Source: a bacterium
GTDB taxonomy: Bacteria; Planctomycetota; Planctomycetia; Kolteriales; Kolteriaceae
Assembly (NCBI GenBank): GCA_019753235.1
Contig: JAIELF010000010.1
Span: 124,001-188,000, forward strand
Length of the DNA stretch: 64,000 nt
Direction of reading: 5' to 3'
In this document: positions 27,401 through 35,430 of the stretch, one piece after another
How positions within the stretch are numbered: position 1 is the first letter of the stretch
Layout of the letters: each line of letters starts with the position of its first letter
Made by a program: the position numbers and the translations under genes
The notes under the pieces: generated by a model
Databases searched by the model: none
What the model was told of the DNA's origin: nothing
What the model saw: the letters and a program-made list of their open reading frames with translations, nothing else

Positions 27401-28870
27401 GAACTGATTCGAGATGCGCAGAAAGCGTTCGCGTCAAAAGAGCTTTCAATGGATGCTCGACTCGCGGCGGCGGCGCAACTGATTCGGCTTCGACTCGACC
27501 GGCCTGAGTCGGTGGCGACTTTGCTTACGGAGATCGGACCGCAGTCGGATCCTGCCTTTGTTCAGGGTGTTTTCTCTGTTTTGCGGGAATCGACCTCGAA
27601 TGAACTAGGTGAACGGGTCCTCGCTAAACTCGGAACCTACACGCCGGTTGCGCGTCAACACGCGATTCGCCTTTTGTTGACGCGGACCGACACGACCCGC
27701 GAACTTTTACAAGCGACGGAGAAAGGATCGCTTGATCTGAGCGATCTTCTGATTGATCAGCGACAGAGTCTGACGACGCATCCGGACAAGATGATTGCAG
27801 CGCGGGCGAAGAGAGTATTCTCGGCCGGCGGAGGTTTGCCGAGCCTCGATCGGGTTAAGGTGCTTGAGGAACTGATGCCGGTGACCGAGGAGACCGGGGA
27901 CGTCGCGCGAGGCAAGCTCGCGTTCAAAACCCACTGCGCGAAGTGTCATCAGCATGGCGACATGGGAGAGAATGTTGGTCCCAATCTAACAGGGATGGCG
28001 GTCCATCCTAAGAAAGAGATCCTGCTTCATATTCTCGATCCCAGCCAAAGCGTCGAGACCAACTACCGGGCCTACACCGTGACCAGTCTCGATGGGCGAG
28101 TCCGTACGGGCTTGTTGTCGGCGGAGTCGAAGACAACGATCGAGATGGTGGATGCCGACGGAAAGAGAGTCTCCATTCCGCGCGAAGATATTGACGAGAT
28201 TGTTGCATCCAAGAAGTCCTTCATGCCCGAAGGATTTGAGAAGCAGATGAAGCGGGAGGAATTCGTTGATCTGCTCGAATTCATGGCGGCGCGAGGGAAG
28301 TACACACCACTGGATCTTCGACCGGTGGCATCGATTGTCAGCACGAAAGGGATGTTCACGGCCGAGTCTGCCGAGGCGGAGCGTCTGATCTTTGACAACT
28401 GGTCGCCTAAAACCGTGGATGGCGTCCCTTACCTTCTGGTTGATCCGAAGGATGGGCGGATCCCCAATGTGGTGATGTTGAAGGGGGATCTCGGCGAGTT
28501 TCCGCCGCGCATGCCGACGTCGGTTGTGCTGCCCGTTCATCAGCCTGTGAAGAAGCTCCACTTTCTTTCGGGCGTGGGGGGGTGGTCGTTCCCAGCGACG
28601 GTGAAGGGGACGGTGTCGATGATCGTTCGTTTGCATTATTCCGATCAGCGAAGTGAAGATCATACTCTTGAGAACGGCGTTCATTTCGCGGACTACATTC
28701 GCCGGGTTGATGTGCCGGGCTCGAAGTTCGCTTTTGCTCTGCGCGGCCAACAGATCCGAACTTTCTCGGTCGAGCCCAAGCGGGCCGATCCGATCGATCG
28801 CATCGAACTCATCAAGGGGCCCGATCCAACTTCGCCGGTGGTAATGGCGATCACGGCCGAGGCTCCTTGA
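24431..28870 (+). CDS. PVC-type heme-binding protein: ThuA, beta-propeller, HEAT, cytochrome c
   Basis: 1479 residues with a signal peptide (LALAILSIVLWTQGLVGA). Domains in order: a ThuA/glutamine-amidotransferase-like domain (about 28-245, with GDHGHHQP, GGALVALHCASY and YTAWGHDERTW); a dehydrogenase-type beta-propeller (about 310-690, with calcium-like loops DTNRDGVAD and DTDGDGKAD); a long HEAT-like helical region (about 700-1130); a cytochrome c domain with the heme motif CAKCH near 1177 and Met further on; and a C-terminal beta domain with NPCBM-like features. The combination is characteristic of the planctomycete PVC heme-binding family and suggests a periplasmic oxidoreductase, perhaps acting on sugars; the substrate is unknown. 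A run of five histidines occurs in the ThuA part. An SMR transporter gene follows after 18 bases. Confidence 0.9.
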   Translation: MLHQRTFPLALAILSIVLWTQGLVGAEPLRLLFLGDHGHHQPAARAEQLVPVLARRGIHVEFTTDVDRLRPAELDRFQGLIIYANIEKITVEQEESLLQFVDRGGALVALHCASYCFLNSEPYIALVGAQFQKHETGTFSTLIAEPDHPVMKGFAGFESWDETYVHHHHHPKDRTVLEYRLLGVQADGQTREPWTWVRTQGKGRVFYTAWGHDERTWSHAGFHQLVERGIRWACRDESTPMPLYRDPQKFDQPTMTSIRTDVEPFEYVEIGAKIPNYTPNANWGTQGKPITTMQKPLSPEESVKHFVTPSGLSMKLFASEKDLAGKPIAMNWDEKGRLWLAVTTDYPNDIVERGAGNDKVQLLEDTNRDGVADRTTIFADRLNLPTSLVSVMGGVIVQNGTETLFLKDTDGDGKADVRVPIITGWAMGDTHGGVNNLRYGPDNWIWGMQGYNQSEPTVAGKKLARFQMGFFRFKLEPSQTPPHVPRVTAIEFLRSTYGNTWGLGFSEEGLVFGSSANGHPSLFMPIANRYYERVRGWTPSLLAASIAESPRFSPITDKVRQVDHHGNYSAAAGHALYTARAYPSLWWNKTAFVCGPEGHLVGTFHLKPKGAGFQSSSPCNLLASDDEWSAPIMAEVGPDGFVWIIDWYNYIVQHNPTPLGFENGKGNAYVTDLRDKTRGRVYRLVADQSTAGFDSTPAMLDENEPRSLLAGLRHPTMFCRLEAQRLLVSRRKKDVVPDLIAMARDPAVDAIGLNVGAMHALWTLAGLGETADDTSEAFAVASEGFRHASPGVRRAAVTVLPPSPRSVERIVSSGILADSDPQVRLAGLLALADTKSNPGAGEKLASLALESDMLKDIWLREAFISASAMHGDPFLRTLLVSSDRIKLDAQSLSMLAEAVAIVAEHVARTGLDQDATNRLLASVQTAAAPFADALVIGLVKGWSAGKKMALDASAESALLNVFPNMSLSGRASVIRLGEWTANDKLRSAADELIRDAQKAFASKELSMDARLAAAAQLIRLRLDRPESVATLLTEIGPQSDPAFVQGVFSVLRESTSNELGERVLAKLGTYTPVARQHAIRLLLTRTDTTRELLQATEKGSLDLSDLLIDQRQSLTTHPDKMIAARAKRVFSAGGGLPSLDRVKVLEELMPVTEETGDVARGKLAFKTHCAKCHQHGDMGENVGPNLTGMAVHPKKEILLHILDPSQSVETNYRAYTVTSLDGRVRTGLLSAESKTTIEMVDADGKRVSIPREDIDEIVASKKSFMPEGFEKQMKREEFVDLLEFMAARGKYTPLDLRPVASIVSTKGMFTAESAEAERLIFDNWSPKTVDGVPYLLVDPKDGRIPNVVMLKGDLGEFPPRMPTSVVLPVHQPVKKLHFLSGVGGWSFPATVKGTVSMIVRLHYSDQRSEDHTLENGVHFADYIRRVDVPGSKFAFALRGQQIRTFSVEPKRADPIDRIELIKGPDPTSPVVMAITAEAP

Positions 28871-28888
28871 TCGAGAAGGAGATATCGT

Positions 28889-29203
28889 TTGGCTTGGATC
28901 CAACTCTTGATTGCGGGGATTCTAGAGGCATGTTGGGCGATCTCGCTCAAACTGTCTGATGGAATGACTCGGCCCGTACCGTCGGTGGTGACCGTTGTCA
29001 CGATGGCAGGGAGCGTCTACTTGCTTGCTCTTGCCGCCCGAACGTTGCCGATCGGAACCGCGTACAGCATTTGGGTCGGCTTCGGTGCGGGGGGCGCGAT
29101 CATCATCGGAATGATATGGATGGGTGAATCGACGAGCCCTGTTCGGCTATTCTTTCTTATCCTGCTGTTGGTGTCGATCGTCGGTTTGAAAGTGACATCA
29201 TGA
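28889..29203 (+). CDS. Small multidrug resistance family transporter, Gdx/SugE type
   Basis: 104 residues, four hydrophobic helices, TTG start with AAGGAG about seven bases upstream. The essential Glu in helix 1 lies in GILEACWAISLKLSDGMTR; the Trp and Lys following it match the SugE/Gdx branch (guanidinium exporters) rather than EmrE. TAYSIWVGFGAGGA in helix 3 is also typical. It acts in the inner membrane as a dual-topology dimer by family precedent. No guanidine riboswitch is visible upstream; the gene instead follows the large heme protein by 18 bases. It ends two bases from the convergent pseudouridine synthase gene. Confidence 0.88.
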   Translation: MAWIQLLIAGILEACWAISLKLSDGMTRPVPSVVTVVTMAGSVYLLALAARTLPIGTAYSIWVGFGAGGAIIIGMIWMGESTSPVRLFFLILLLVSIVGLKVTS

Positions 29204-29205
29204 TG

Positions 29206-29937
29206 TCACTCTTTCACCCAGCCTCGCTCGTGCCAATACCGAGGAGCCGGCGCCTGGATCGTGATGTCATCGAACCGGACCGGGTGGGGGAGAACCAATT
29301 GACGAGAATGAAGCGCAATGGGCGTAACGGGTGACGTACTACCGTCGTCGATCCATCCGGTCTCGTCGGCCGAGAGGCTTTGCTTGGCTCCATAGAGCAG
29401 ATCGCCGAACACGCTCCAGCCTCGACAACCGAGTTGTGCTCGAATCTGATGAAATCGACCGGTTTCTGGGTGGATCTCGACGAGCCAGCCCCCCGGGACC
29501 GCTTGTTTTGTTTGATAGGATAGCTTTGCCTCTTTGGATCCTGGCGTTCCAAGAGGGACGACTTCGACGAAAGCAACTTCATCGAGTTTCAATAGGCCGT
29601 CGATGAGTTCGCCCGCTTCCGGCTGGGGCTTTTGTTCAAGGATGGCCCAGTATGTTTTTTGGACCCGCCGATCGCGAAAAATCTCCGCCAGGCGAGCGGC
29701 TCCTTTGCTGTTGGTCGCGAATACAATCGCGCCGGTGACGGCACGATCAAGCCGATGCGGAATGCCGAGATAGACGTTGCCTGTTTTGTTCTGCTGTCGG
29801 CGTCGCTCTTCCTTGACGAGACGTTCGAGCGTCCTTTCGACCGGTGGGGGGCCCTGCGTCAGGAGTCCGGCCGGCTTATTGATTGCCAACAGTGGTTTAT
29901 CGTCGATCAGGATTTCGACCGAGGGAGTCAAGCTCAT
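29206..29937 (-). CDS. RluA-family RNA pseudouridine synthase
   Basis: 243 residues from ATG 29937, which lies five bases after the stop of the sulfite reductase gene; an upstream GTG (29952) would overlap that gene. The catalytic Asp is in the family motif PHRLDRAVTGAIVFA (Asp64), followed by KTYWAILEQ and the later ETGRFHQIRAQL and GDLLYG motifs. There is no S4 domain, as in RluA/TruC-like enzymes. It would isomerise uridines in rRNA or tRNA; the site cannot be predicted. Confidence 0.9.
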   Translation of the reverse strand: MSLTPSVEILIDDKPLLAINKPAGLLTQGPPPVERTLERLVKEERRRQQNKTGNVYLGIPHRLDRAVTGAIVFATNSKGAARLAEIFRDRRVQKTYWAILEQKPQPEAGELIDGLLKLDEVAFVEVVPLGTPGSKEAKLSYQTKQAVPGGWLVEIHPETGRFHQIRAQLGCRGWSVFGDLLYGAKQSLSADETGWIDDGSTSPVTPIALHSRQLVLPHPVRFDDITIQAPAPRYWHERGWVKE

Positions 29938-29941
29938 CCGA

Positions 29942-31630
29942 TCAGACGGCACTCTCGCCGGCGATTTGAAGCATTTTCTCTTTGCCGATCCGCCTGCAGA
30001 AGTCGCCGAACCGCTCTCCCTCCTGCCGATGTTCTTTGTAATGCATCAAAGGACCGTGCAGCTTTGCGGCCAGTTGGTCAACAGGGACTAGGTCGAGGAA
30101 CTGATACGAGAGAGCGTCGCCGAGCTTGTTTCCCCCCAGAAACACAACGTATTTCCCGGGGCTTCGGCCAACCAGACCGATGTCGCTGTTGTAAGGGCGA
30201 ACGCAACCGTTGGGGCACCCGGTCATTCGCAGAACAATGTCCGCATCGCCGAGCCCCACCTTCGCGATTTCCGACCCGACAATCTGCAGAATATCGGGGA
30301 GAGCTCGTTCGCTTTCCGCCAAGGCGAGTCCGCATGTCGGCATCGCAACGCACGCCATCGTGTCCTGTACCAGCAGGCTCAACGATCGGCCCGTTCCCAT
30401 CCCATTCTTCGTCAGATCGGCTTCTATTGCTTGCCGTTGTGAGGGATCGATGTCGCTCAACAAAAGGTTCTGCTGCGCGGTGATGCGGATGGAGGGGCGA
30501 TACTTGCGGATGATTTCACGCAAGCCGGTCCGTATCGTGGCCCGGTCGGTATCGGCGATTCGACCCGACAAAACATGCACCCCGACCCACCACTTACCAT
30601 CCCCTTGCTGATGCCAACCGAGGTGATTGTCGTAGCCGAATACGCCGCCGTCGTGAGCCGGCGGAAGGGGTCTTCCAAAATACTCGCTGACCAGCGCATT
30701 GAACTTCTCTTGGCCGAGCCGATCGATCGTGTACTTCAACCTCGCGTTCTTTCGATCTTCGCGGTTGCCGTAATCCCTTTGAACCTTGACGACGGCGGTG
30801 GCGGCATCAATGACTTCGTCGGGAGTCGCAAAGCAAACCGGGGTTGCCAATCGAGGGTAGGTCTTGGCCATGCCGTGCGTCATGCCCATTCCGCCGCCGG
30901 CATAGATGTTGTAGCCTTCGATCTGACCATTCTTATGGAGGGCGACCATCCCCAAATCGTTGGTCAATACATCGACACAGTTATCTTCCGGCAGCGCGAT
31001 CGCCGTTTTAAACTTGCGGGGCAGATAGTGCTTGCCGTAGATCGGTTCGATCACTTCGCCGTGATGATGAGCAATGACCGATTCACCGTTGAGCCAAATC
31101 TCGTGATAGGCCGGCGTCTGCGGCGAAAGATGTTCTGCAAGCGTGTCCGTCAATTGCTGCATCTGGTCGCGAACGGGGTTATCACGAATCGGAGCGGGGC
31201 AGCACATGATGTTTCGTTCGACGTCGCCGCACGCGGCAAGGGTGCTGACCAGCGAGTCGTTGAGCCCTTTGATCAGGGCTTTCAGGTTGGACTTGACGAT
31301 ACCGTGAAACTGAATTCCTTGTCGGCTGGTGAGTCGGAACGTTCCATTGGCGAACTTGTCGCAGAGTTCATCATGGGCCAACCATTGCTCGGGGGTGAGT
31401 TTTCCGCCCGGGACTCGGCTTCGGGCCATCATGATGTATGCTGGACCTAGATTCTGCTTCTTTCGCTCCTTTCGAGAATCGCGATCTTCCTGCTGATAGA
31501 CGCCGTGGAACTTGAGGAGTTGCTTGGCATCGTCGTCGAAATGGTCCACCGGGCTGGCCAATTGCTCGGGGAGCGATCCTCGCAGATAATTGGACTCGTC
31601 CTTGATCTCTTCCACCGATTGCTTGGACAT
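29942..31630 (-). CDS. cysI: Assimilatory sulfite reductase, siroheme/4Fe-4S hemoprotein
   Basis: 562 residues, the usual length for CysI. It reduces sulfite to sulfide with six electrons. The nitrite/sulfite reductase ferredoxin-like half is visible as GTFRLTSRQGIQFHGIVK, and the substrate-binding basic residues follow (CCPAPIRDNP). The four cysteines that hold the 4Fe-4S cluster and siroheme are in CVAMPTCGLA and TGCPNGCVRPY. The sequence is closer to the NADPH-dependent hemoprotein than to ferredoxin nitrite reductases, but no CysJ flavoprotein is present in the window. Divergent from the CPBP-like gene; the pseudouridine synthase gene follows. Confidence 0.9.
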   Translation of the reverse strand: MSKQSVEEIKDESNYLRGSLPEQLASPVDHFDDDAKQLLKFHGVYQQEDRDSRKERKKQNLGPAYIMMARSRVPGGKLTPEQWLAHDELCDKFANGTFRLTSRQGIQFHGIVKSNLKALIKGLNDSLVSTLAACGDVERNIMCCPAPIRDNPVRDQMQQLTDTLAEHLSPQTPAYHEIWLNGESVIAHHHGEVIEPIYGKHYLPRKFKTAIALPEDNCVDVLTNDLGMVALHKNGQIEGYNIYAGGGMGMTHGMAKTYPRLATPVCFATPDEVIDAATAVVKVQRDYGNREDRKNARLKYTIDRLGQEKFNALVSEYFGRPLPPAHDGGVFGYDNHLGWHQQGDGKWWVGVHVLSGRIADTDRATIRTGLREIIRKYRPSIRITAQQNLLLSDIDPSQRQAIEADLTKNGMGTGRSLSLLVQDTMACVAMPTCGLALAESERALPDILQIVGSEIAKVGLGDADIVLRMTGCPNGCVRPYNSDIGLVGRSPGKYVVFLGGNKLGDALSYQFLDLVPVDQLAAKLHGPLMHYKEHRQEGERFGDFCRRIGKEKMLQIAGESAV

Positions 31631-31814
31631 CGTGCTACCTTTTCAACGATCTGCCAGGACTGGCCCGCCGACTCTCCTGTCGTTTTCGCTACCCGCGCGA
31701 GGACCATCCAGCAAAGGACATTCAATCGGTCGCGATGTTCACCATCTTGACCAACTTGCTCGGTTGGGCTATCCGTCGAGGAAGATCAACCGAGTTGCTC
31801 TCAGGGAGCCGATC

Positions 31815-32495
31815 GTGACTTCATTGATGGATCGCCGGCGGGCTGTTTGGGAACTTGCCATTCTGTTGGCAGCAATGCTCGGCCATCTCTGGACCGACAG
31901 TCGCTATTTGCTTCCCAAGCCCGTTCGCCAACTCAATACTGTTCTATTGGCCACGCTCGCTTTGGGAATCCTCCTTCGGCAGCGACCCAGCCGAGAGGAT
32001 TTCGGGTTCGCCCCGCGGAGTTGGTTGGATGGCGTTCCTTTGTTGGCGGCGGGGACGGGGTGCGGCATGTTGGTCCTGCTGGGGGTGGGTCTGATGGCCG
32101 GGACCGTCGGGAGTTTTCAGGGTCTATTCGCCTGGCAAATCGAGAATCTCCATCAACAAGCATTTCAGCAGGTTCTGCTGCAAGTCCTTCTCGTTCCGCG
32201 ATGTTGCTGGCTGCTTTCGTCAAAGGAGGGGATGCCGAGCAATGGATGGGGGCCGGCAGTGCTGGCGGCCAGTATCTTTGCTCTCGTGCATGCTCCGAAC
32301 GTTCCGCTGATGATCTTCTCGGGGCTAGCGGGGCTGGGTTGGGTGATTTGGTTCCAAAAACATCCGAATCTGCCGGCCGTTTGGATTTCGCATGCCCTTT
32401 TGGCCGGGACAGCCCTGGCGACGATTCATCCCTTCCTCGGTCGGCTGCGGGTGGGGATAGGCTACCTGTGGAGTTCCCGGGACGTGCTTCCCTGA
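31815..32495 (+). CDS. CPBP-like (CAAX protease-related) membrane protein, first catalytic motif absent
   Basis: 226 residues from GTG 31815 with AGGGAG six bases upstream; the in-frame extension further up lies in the promoter region of cysI. Six to seven hydrophobic segments. The end resembles the CPBP family: ASIFALVHAPNVPLMIFSGLAGLGWVIWF and then WISHALLAG supply the two histidine-containing motifs. The first motif, usually EExxxR, reads QQAFQQVLLQ, so the catalytic glutamates are missing and proteolysis is doubtful. It lies 49 bases upstream of proC on the same strand. Confidence 0.65.
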   Translation: MTSLMDRRRAVWELAILLAAMLGHLWTDSRYLLPKPVRQLNTVLLATLALGILLRQRPSREDFGFAPRSWLDGVPLLAAGTGCGMLVLLGVGLMAGTVGSFQGLFAWQIENLHQQAFQQVLLQVLLVPRCCWLLSSKEGMPSNGWGPAVLAASIFALVHAPNVPLMIFSGLAGLGWVIWFQKHPNLPAVWISHALLAGTALATIHPFLGRLRVGIGYLWSSRDVLP

Positions 32496-32544
32496 TACGA
32501 TCGAAGGATGTCCCTCCGAGGCAACCCCGGCAAGAAGGTCGATC

Positions 32545-33345
32545 ATGAAAATTGGATTTCTCGGTTGCGGAAAGATGGCCCAGGCACTCGCGCGAGGCTT
32601 TATCTCTGCTGGTGTGGTTCAGCCCGAAGAAATCGTGGGGAGCGACATCGACTCCGCGACAGGTCAACACTGGAAGAACGAACTCGGAGTGGCATGGGCA
32701 TCGAGCAACCAAGAGGTTGTTGCGAACGCCGACGTCCTTTTCATCGCCGTCAAGCCCCAATCGATAGGGGATCTCCTGCGCGAGATTGGCGGTATGGGAA
32801 AGTCGTCAGCGCTTTTCGTTTCCATTGCCGCCGGCATCTCGATTCGGCAATTGGAAGAGGGGCTTGGTCAGCATCGGCGAATCATTCGCGTGATGCCCAA
32901 CACTCCCTGCTTAGTCGGGGCGGCCGCAAGCGGCGTCGCTGCGGGTAAGAATGCAACCGAGGAAGATGTCGCCCTTGTTCGGCAATTGTTTTCGAGCGTC
33001 GGAATTGCCTACGTTGTGCCCGAAAAGCTTTTGGATGCGGTGACCGGTCTCTCGGGGAGCGGGCCCGCGTACATCTATCTGATTATCGAAGCTCTCAGTG
33101 ATGGCGGGGTGAAGGCAGGGCTTCATCGTGATGTGGCAGGACAACTGGCCGCGCAGACCGTGCTGGGTGCCGCGAAGATGGTGCTCGAAACGAAGCTTCA
33201 CCCGGGGATACTCAAAGATATGGTGACGAGTCCCGCCGGCACAACGATCGCGGGGTTAGCTGTGTTGGAACAGCGTGGTGTTCGCTCGGCAATGATCGAT
33301 GCGGTGGTGGCGGCCACCGAACGAGCCAAGCAGCTTGGTTCGTAG
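32545..33345 (+). CDS. proC: Pyrroline-5-carboxylate reductase
   Basis: 266 residues, the normal length. It makes proline from pyrroline-5-carboxylate with NAD(P)H. The N-terminal nucleotide motif IGFLGCGKMAQALARGF, the FIAVKPQ segment, VMPNTPCLVGAAASG, and the signature near DAVTGLSGSGPAYIYLIIEALSDGGV are all present, as is the C-terminal VTSPAGTTIAGL. AAGAAGG lies six bases before the ATG. A terminator follows the stop. Confidence 0.96.
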   Translation: MKIGFLGCGKMAQALARGFISAGVVQPEEIVGSDIDSATGQHWKNELGVAWASSNQEVVANADVLFIAVKPQSIGDLLREIGGMGKSSALFVSIAAGISIRQLEEGLGQHRRIIRVMPNTPCLVGAAASGVAAGKNATEEDVALVRQLFSSVGIAYVVPEKLLDAVTGLSGSGPAYIYLIIEALSDGGVKAGLHRDVAGQLAAQTVLGAAKMVLETKLHPGILKDMVTSPAGTTIAGLAVLEQRGVRSAMIDAVVAATERAKQLGS

Positions 33346-33356
33346 AAAAATCGAAA

Positions 33357-33382
33357 CAAGCCCCGCCTTGCGACGGGGCTTG
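33357..33382 (-). terminator. Rho-independent terminator between convergent proC and porin genes
   Basis: CAAGCCCCG (33357-33365) pairs with CGGGGCTTG (33374-33382) around an 8-base loop. On the minus strand the stem is followed by TTTCGATTTTT, the expected T-rich tail, so it terminates the porin transcript. On the plus strand the tail is not T-rich, though the stem may still slow transcription from proC. Confidence 0.8.
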
Positions 33383-33432
33383 CCCGAGAATGAACCAGCC
33401 CTGAATGGGGGGCTTTCGCCCACCCGGAGTTC

Positions 33433-34821
33433 TTAGAAGCGGATGATCACATCCGTACCAAGCAGGATCTGGGTGTTGCGGGTACCGTCGTCGAACGGCC
33501 TCAGACCACCACCATTGGTCGCTTCGCCTGTAAACCAATCGAAGCGAAGGTTCGGGCGAACGATCAGGTTGGGGTTCGGCGTCCACTTAGGACCGACGGT
33601 CAACTGGAAGAACGAACCTTCATAACCAACGCGGTTGAGGGGCAAGCCGCGGTAGTTCTGCAACCCCGTCAGCGGCAGGAAGCCACCCACGCGGAAGCCA
33701 TCGTCGTCCTGGAACCATTCGAAGTTGGTACCAAAGGTCCACTTGTCGTTGATGTCGTAGAAGAGGTACTGGTTGATACCGTACCACTGGGCAGACTTGC
33801 CCGTGGTGAGGGCCTTCGTTTGGTTGCCGAAGTCCGACTGGAAGACGTAAGACATCTTCTCGCCGATCGGTTTCTGGTAGACAAACGTCTGCAGGAACCG
33901 AGGTGAGTGCTGCTGAGCGCCATCAACGAAGACGTTCTGATTGGCTTCGTTGCTGTACACCCAGACGAATCCTACGCTCGCGCCACCTTCAAAGGTGTAG
34001 CTCGCGGTGCCGAGGAACCCGAGGCCCGGAGAGGCAAGCGGGTTCTGGCTGTTGAAGTTATCCCATCCACGAATAACACCGGCGCCCACGCTGAAGTTAT
34101 CACCCGTGTAGGTGCTGAGGGTTCCGGTGTGGGTGAATGGTTCGCCGTGTTGGTATGTGTAAGGCAGAGAGAAGAAGAAGTTGTCTGCCGAATTCACTCC
34201 GAAATACCCGACGGGCGAAAAGAAGCGACCGACTTTGGTCTTGATCTTCCCAGTCGCGATTTCGCCGTAGGCTTGCGGCATCACGACGCCGTAGAACGAG
34301 TTATTCGGAGCCCACTGAAGGTCCATTCCATACGCCTGCACGAAGCGAGCGTTGGTACCAGCCAAAACGTCGACGCGACCACCGATATCGAAGAATTTCT
34401 CTTCGGTGTTCGTGACTCGTTCGAACGTCGTGTAGAACTGGTTGAGTTGGTACTCGTTCGAGCGATCCGTCCAAGTCACCGGCCCGTTGAAGCGATCGCT
34501 GGGTCCTGCGAAGTTGAACACGTAGCTCTGAGCCAAATTACCACGCAGCGAAAAGCCGTTGTCGGCCAGGAAGTTCCTGCCCGAGCTGTTGGTAAAGAGG
34601 TTGGTTAGTTCCCAGGGGGCATCTTCGTCGCCCCCTTCTTCTGCAGCAGCCTGGCAAGCCGCACAGTACGTTGAGCCCTCCACGATGCTCCCCGGTTCCG
34701 TGGCAACCACGGCCGGTTGAGCCGCGGGAGCGGCAGGAGCGGGATCTTGCGCAAACGCAGGACCCGCGATGAACAGGGCCGCCGCCAGGTTTCCAATGGC
34801 GGCCTTCCAACGCAATTTCAT
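33433..34821 (-). CDS. OmpL-like beta-barrel porin (BBP2 family)
   Basis: 462 residues from ATG 34821 (AGGAGG about seven bases upstream). Signal peptide: KAAIGNLAAALFIAGPAFA. An Ala/Pro-rich linker and an acidic CxxC-containing patch (YCAACQAAAEEGGDEDAP) precede the barrel. The barrel consists of regular amphipathic strands with aromatic girdles (FYGVVMPQAYGEIATGKIKT, VGRFFSPVGYFGVNSADNF, WTFGTNFEWFQDDDG) and ends NTQILLGTDVIIRF with the C-terminal Phe. The layout fits the putative beta-barrel porin-2 family common in planctomycetes. It is the last gene before a strong terminator and probably has its own promoter. Confidence 0.87.
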   Translation of the reverse strand: MKLRWKAAIGNLAAALFIAGPAFAQDPAPAAPAAQPAVVATEPGSIVEGSTYCAACQAAAEEGGDEDAPWELTNLFTNSSGRNFLADNGFSLRGNLAQSYVFNFAGPSDRFNGPVTWTDRSNEYQLNQFYTTFERVTNTEEKFFDIGGRVDVLAGTNARFVQAYGMDLQWAPNNSFYGVVMPQAYGEIATGKIKTKVGRFFSPVGYFGVNSADNFFFSLPYTYQHGEPFTHTGTLSTYTGDNFSVGAGVIRGWDNFNSQNPLASPGLGFLGTASYTFEGGASVGFVWVYSNEANQNVFVDGAQQHSPRFLQTFVYQKPIGEKMSYVFQSDFGNQTKALTTGKSAQWYGINQYLFYDINDKWTFGTNFEWFQDDDGFRVGGFLPLTGLQNYRGLPLNRVGYEGSFFQLTVGPKWTPNPNLIVRPNLRFDWFTGEATNGGGLRPFDDGTRNTQILLGTDVIIRF

Positions 34822-35430
34822 TGAGACTCCTCCTGAGATCGCCAGAGGCTCTGGCTGAGTTCCTTCTCGGATCGAGCCCAAAACAAATGCCTAGGCTCGT
34901 TCGTTGGAGTTTTCGGCTAGTGGGAATTCCAAGCTAAAAGCGAAGAATGGGATTCTTAAGTAGCTGGAACGAATCAGGATAAGAGGGGGGAAAAGGAGTA
35001 ATCCGCAAAATAGTGAAACTCGTTCGAATGCTCCCAACTATCTCAAACATCCTTAGTTGCCAAATATTGAGAAAATGGAGAGTCTGTAACGAAGAGAAGC
35101 CGCTCTGGGTGGGTCCACGGGTCGTCCCCTGGCCCTGAGCTGGGGGGTAACCCAGAAAACAGGATCGCCAAAATCCAGTAAGAGTGTCCTCGTAACCCCT
35201 ACAATGCGATTATTCGGAATGATTGAAGCAACCCATTGCCTCACCCGGCCTTAACTCTTTCGATTGCTTGCGAAACCGATACAACTCCGGTATATTCCTG
35301 ATGTTCGCTCCCCTGAGACGTTTCCCACCGATCGCTGATCCGTTCCCGAGTCATTTCCGGGCCGCATCAAGCATGGAGGGACCATTTCGGGGGCAGAAAG
35401 GAAGAACAACCGCAGGGAGGCTGCACGGTT
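34822..35430. other. Intergenic region of about 600 bases between divergent porin and small membrane protein genes
   Basis: No gene on either strand is supported. A good sigma70-type promoter for the plus strand lies at 35268-35296. A G-rich stretch around 35100-35160 holds a possible small stem-loop (CTGGG at 35140-35144, CCCAG at 35151-35155) with a competing upstream partner CTGGGT (35105-35110). I recognise no known riboswitch. Confidence 0.5.
35268..35296 (+). promoter_or_regulatory. Sigma70-type promoter
   Basis: TTGCGA (35268-35273), a 17-base spacer, then TATATT (35291-35296). Transcription would start near 35303, giving a leader of about 130 bases before the small membrane protein gene. 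Spacing and both boxes are good; activity is inferred. Confidence 0.55.

Noticed and set aside
28861-28900. Guanidine riboswitch before the Gdx-type gene
   Set aside because: Only 18 bases separate it from the previous stop, too short for any known class.
27986-28903. 305-residue open frame on the minus strand
   Set aside because: Antisense to the cytochrome c and C-terminal part of the large heme protein; His/Arg-rich without motifs.
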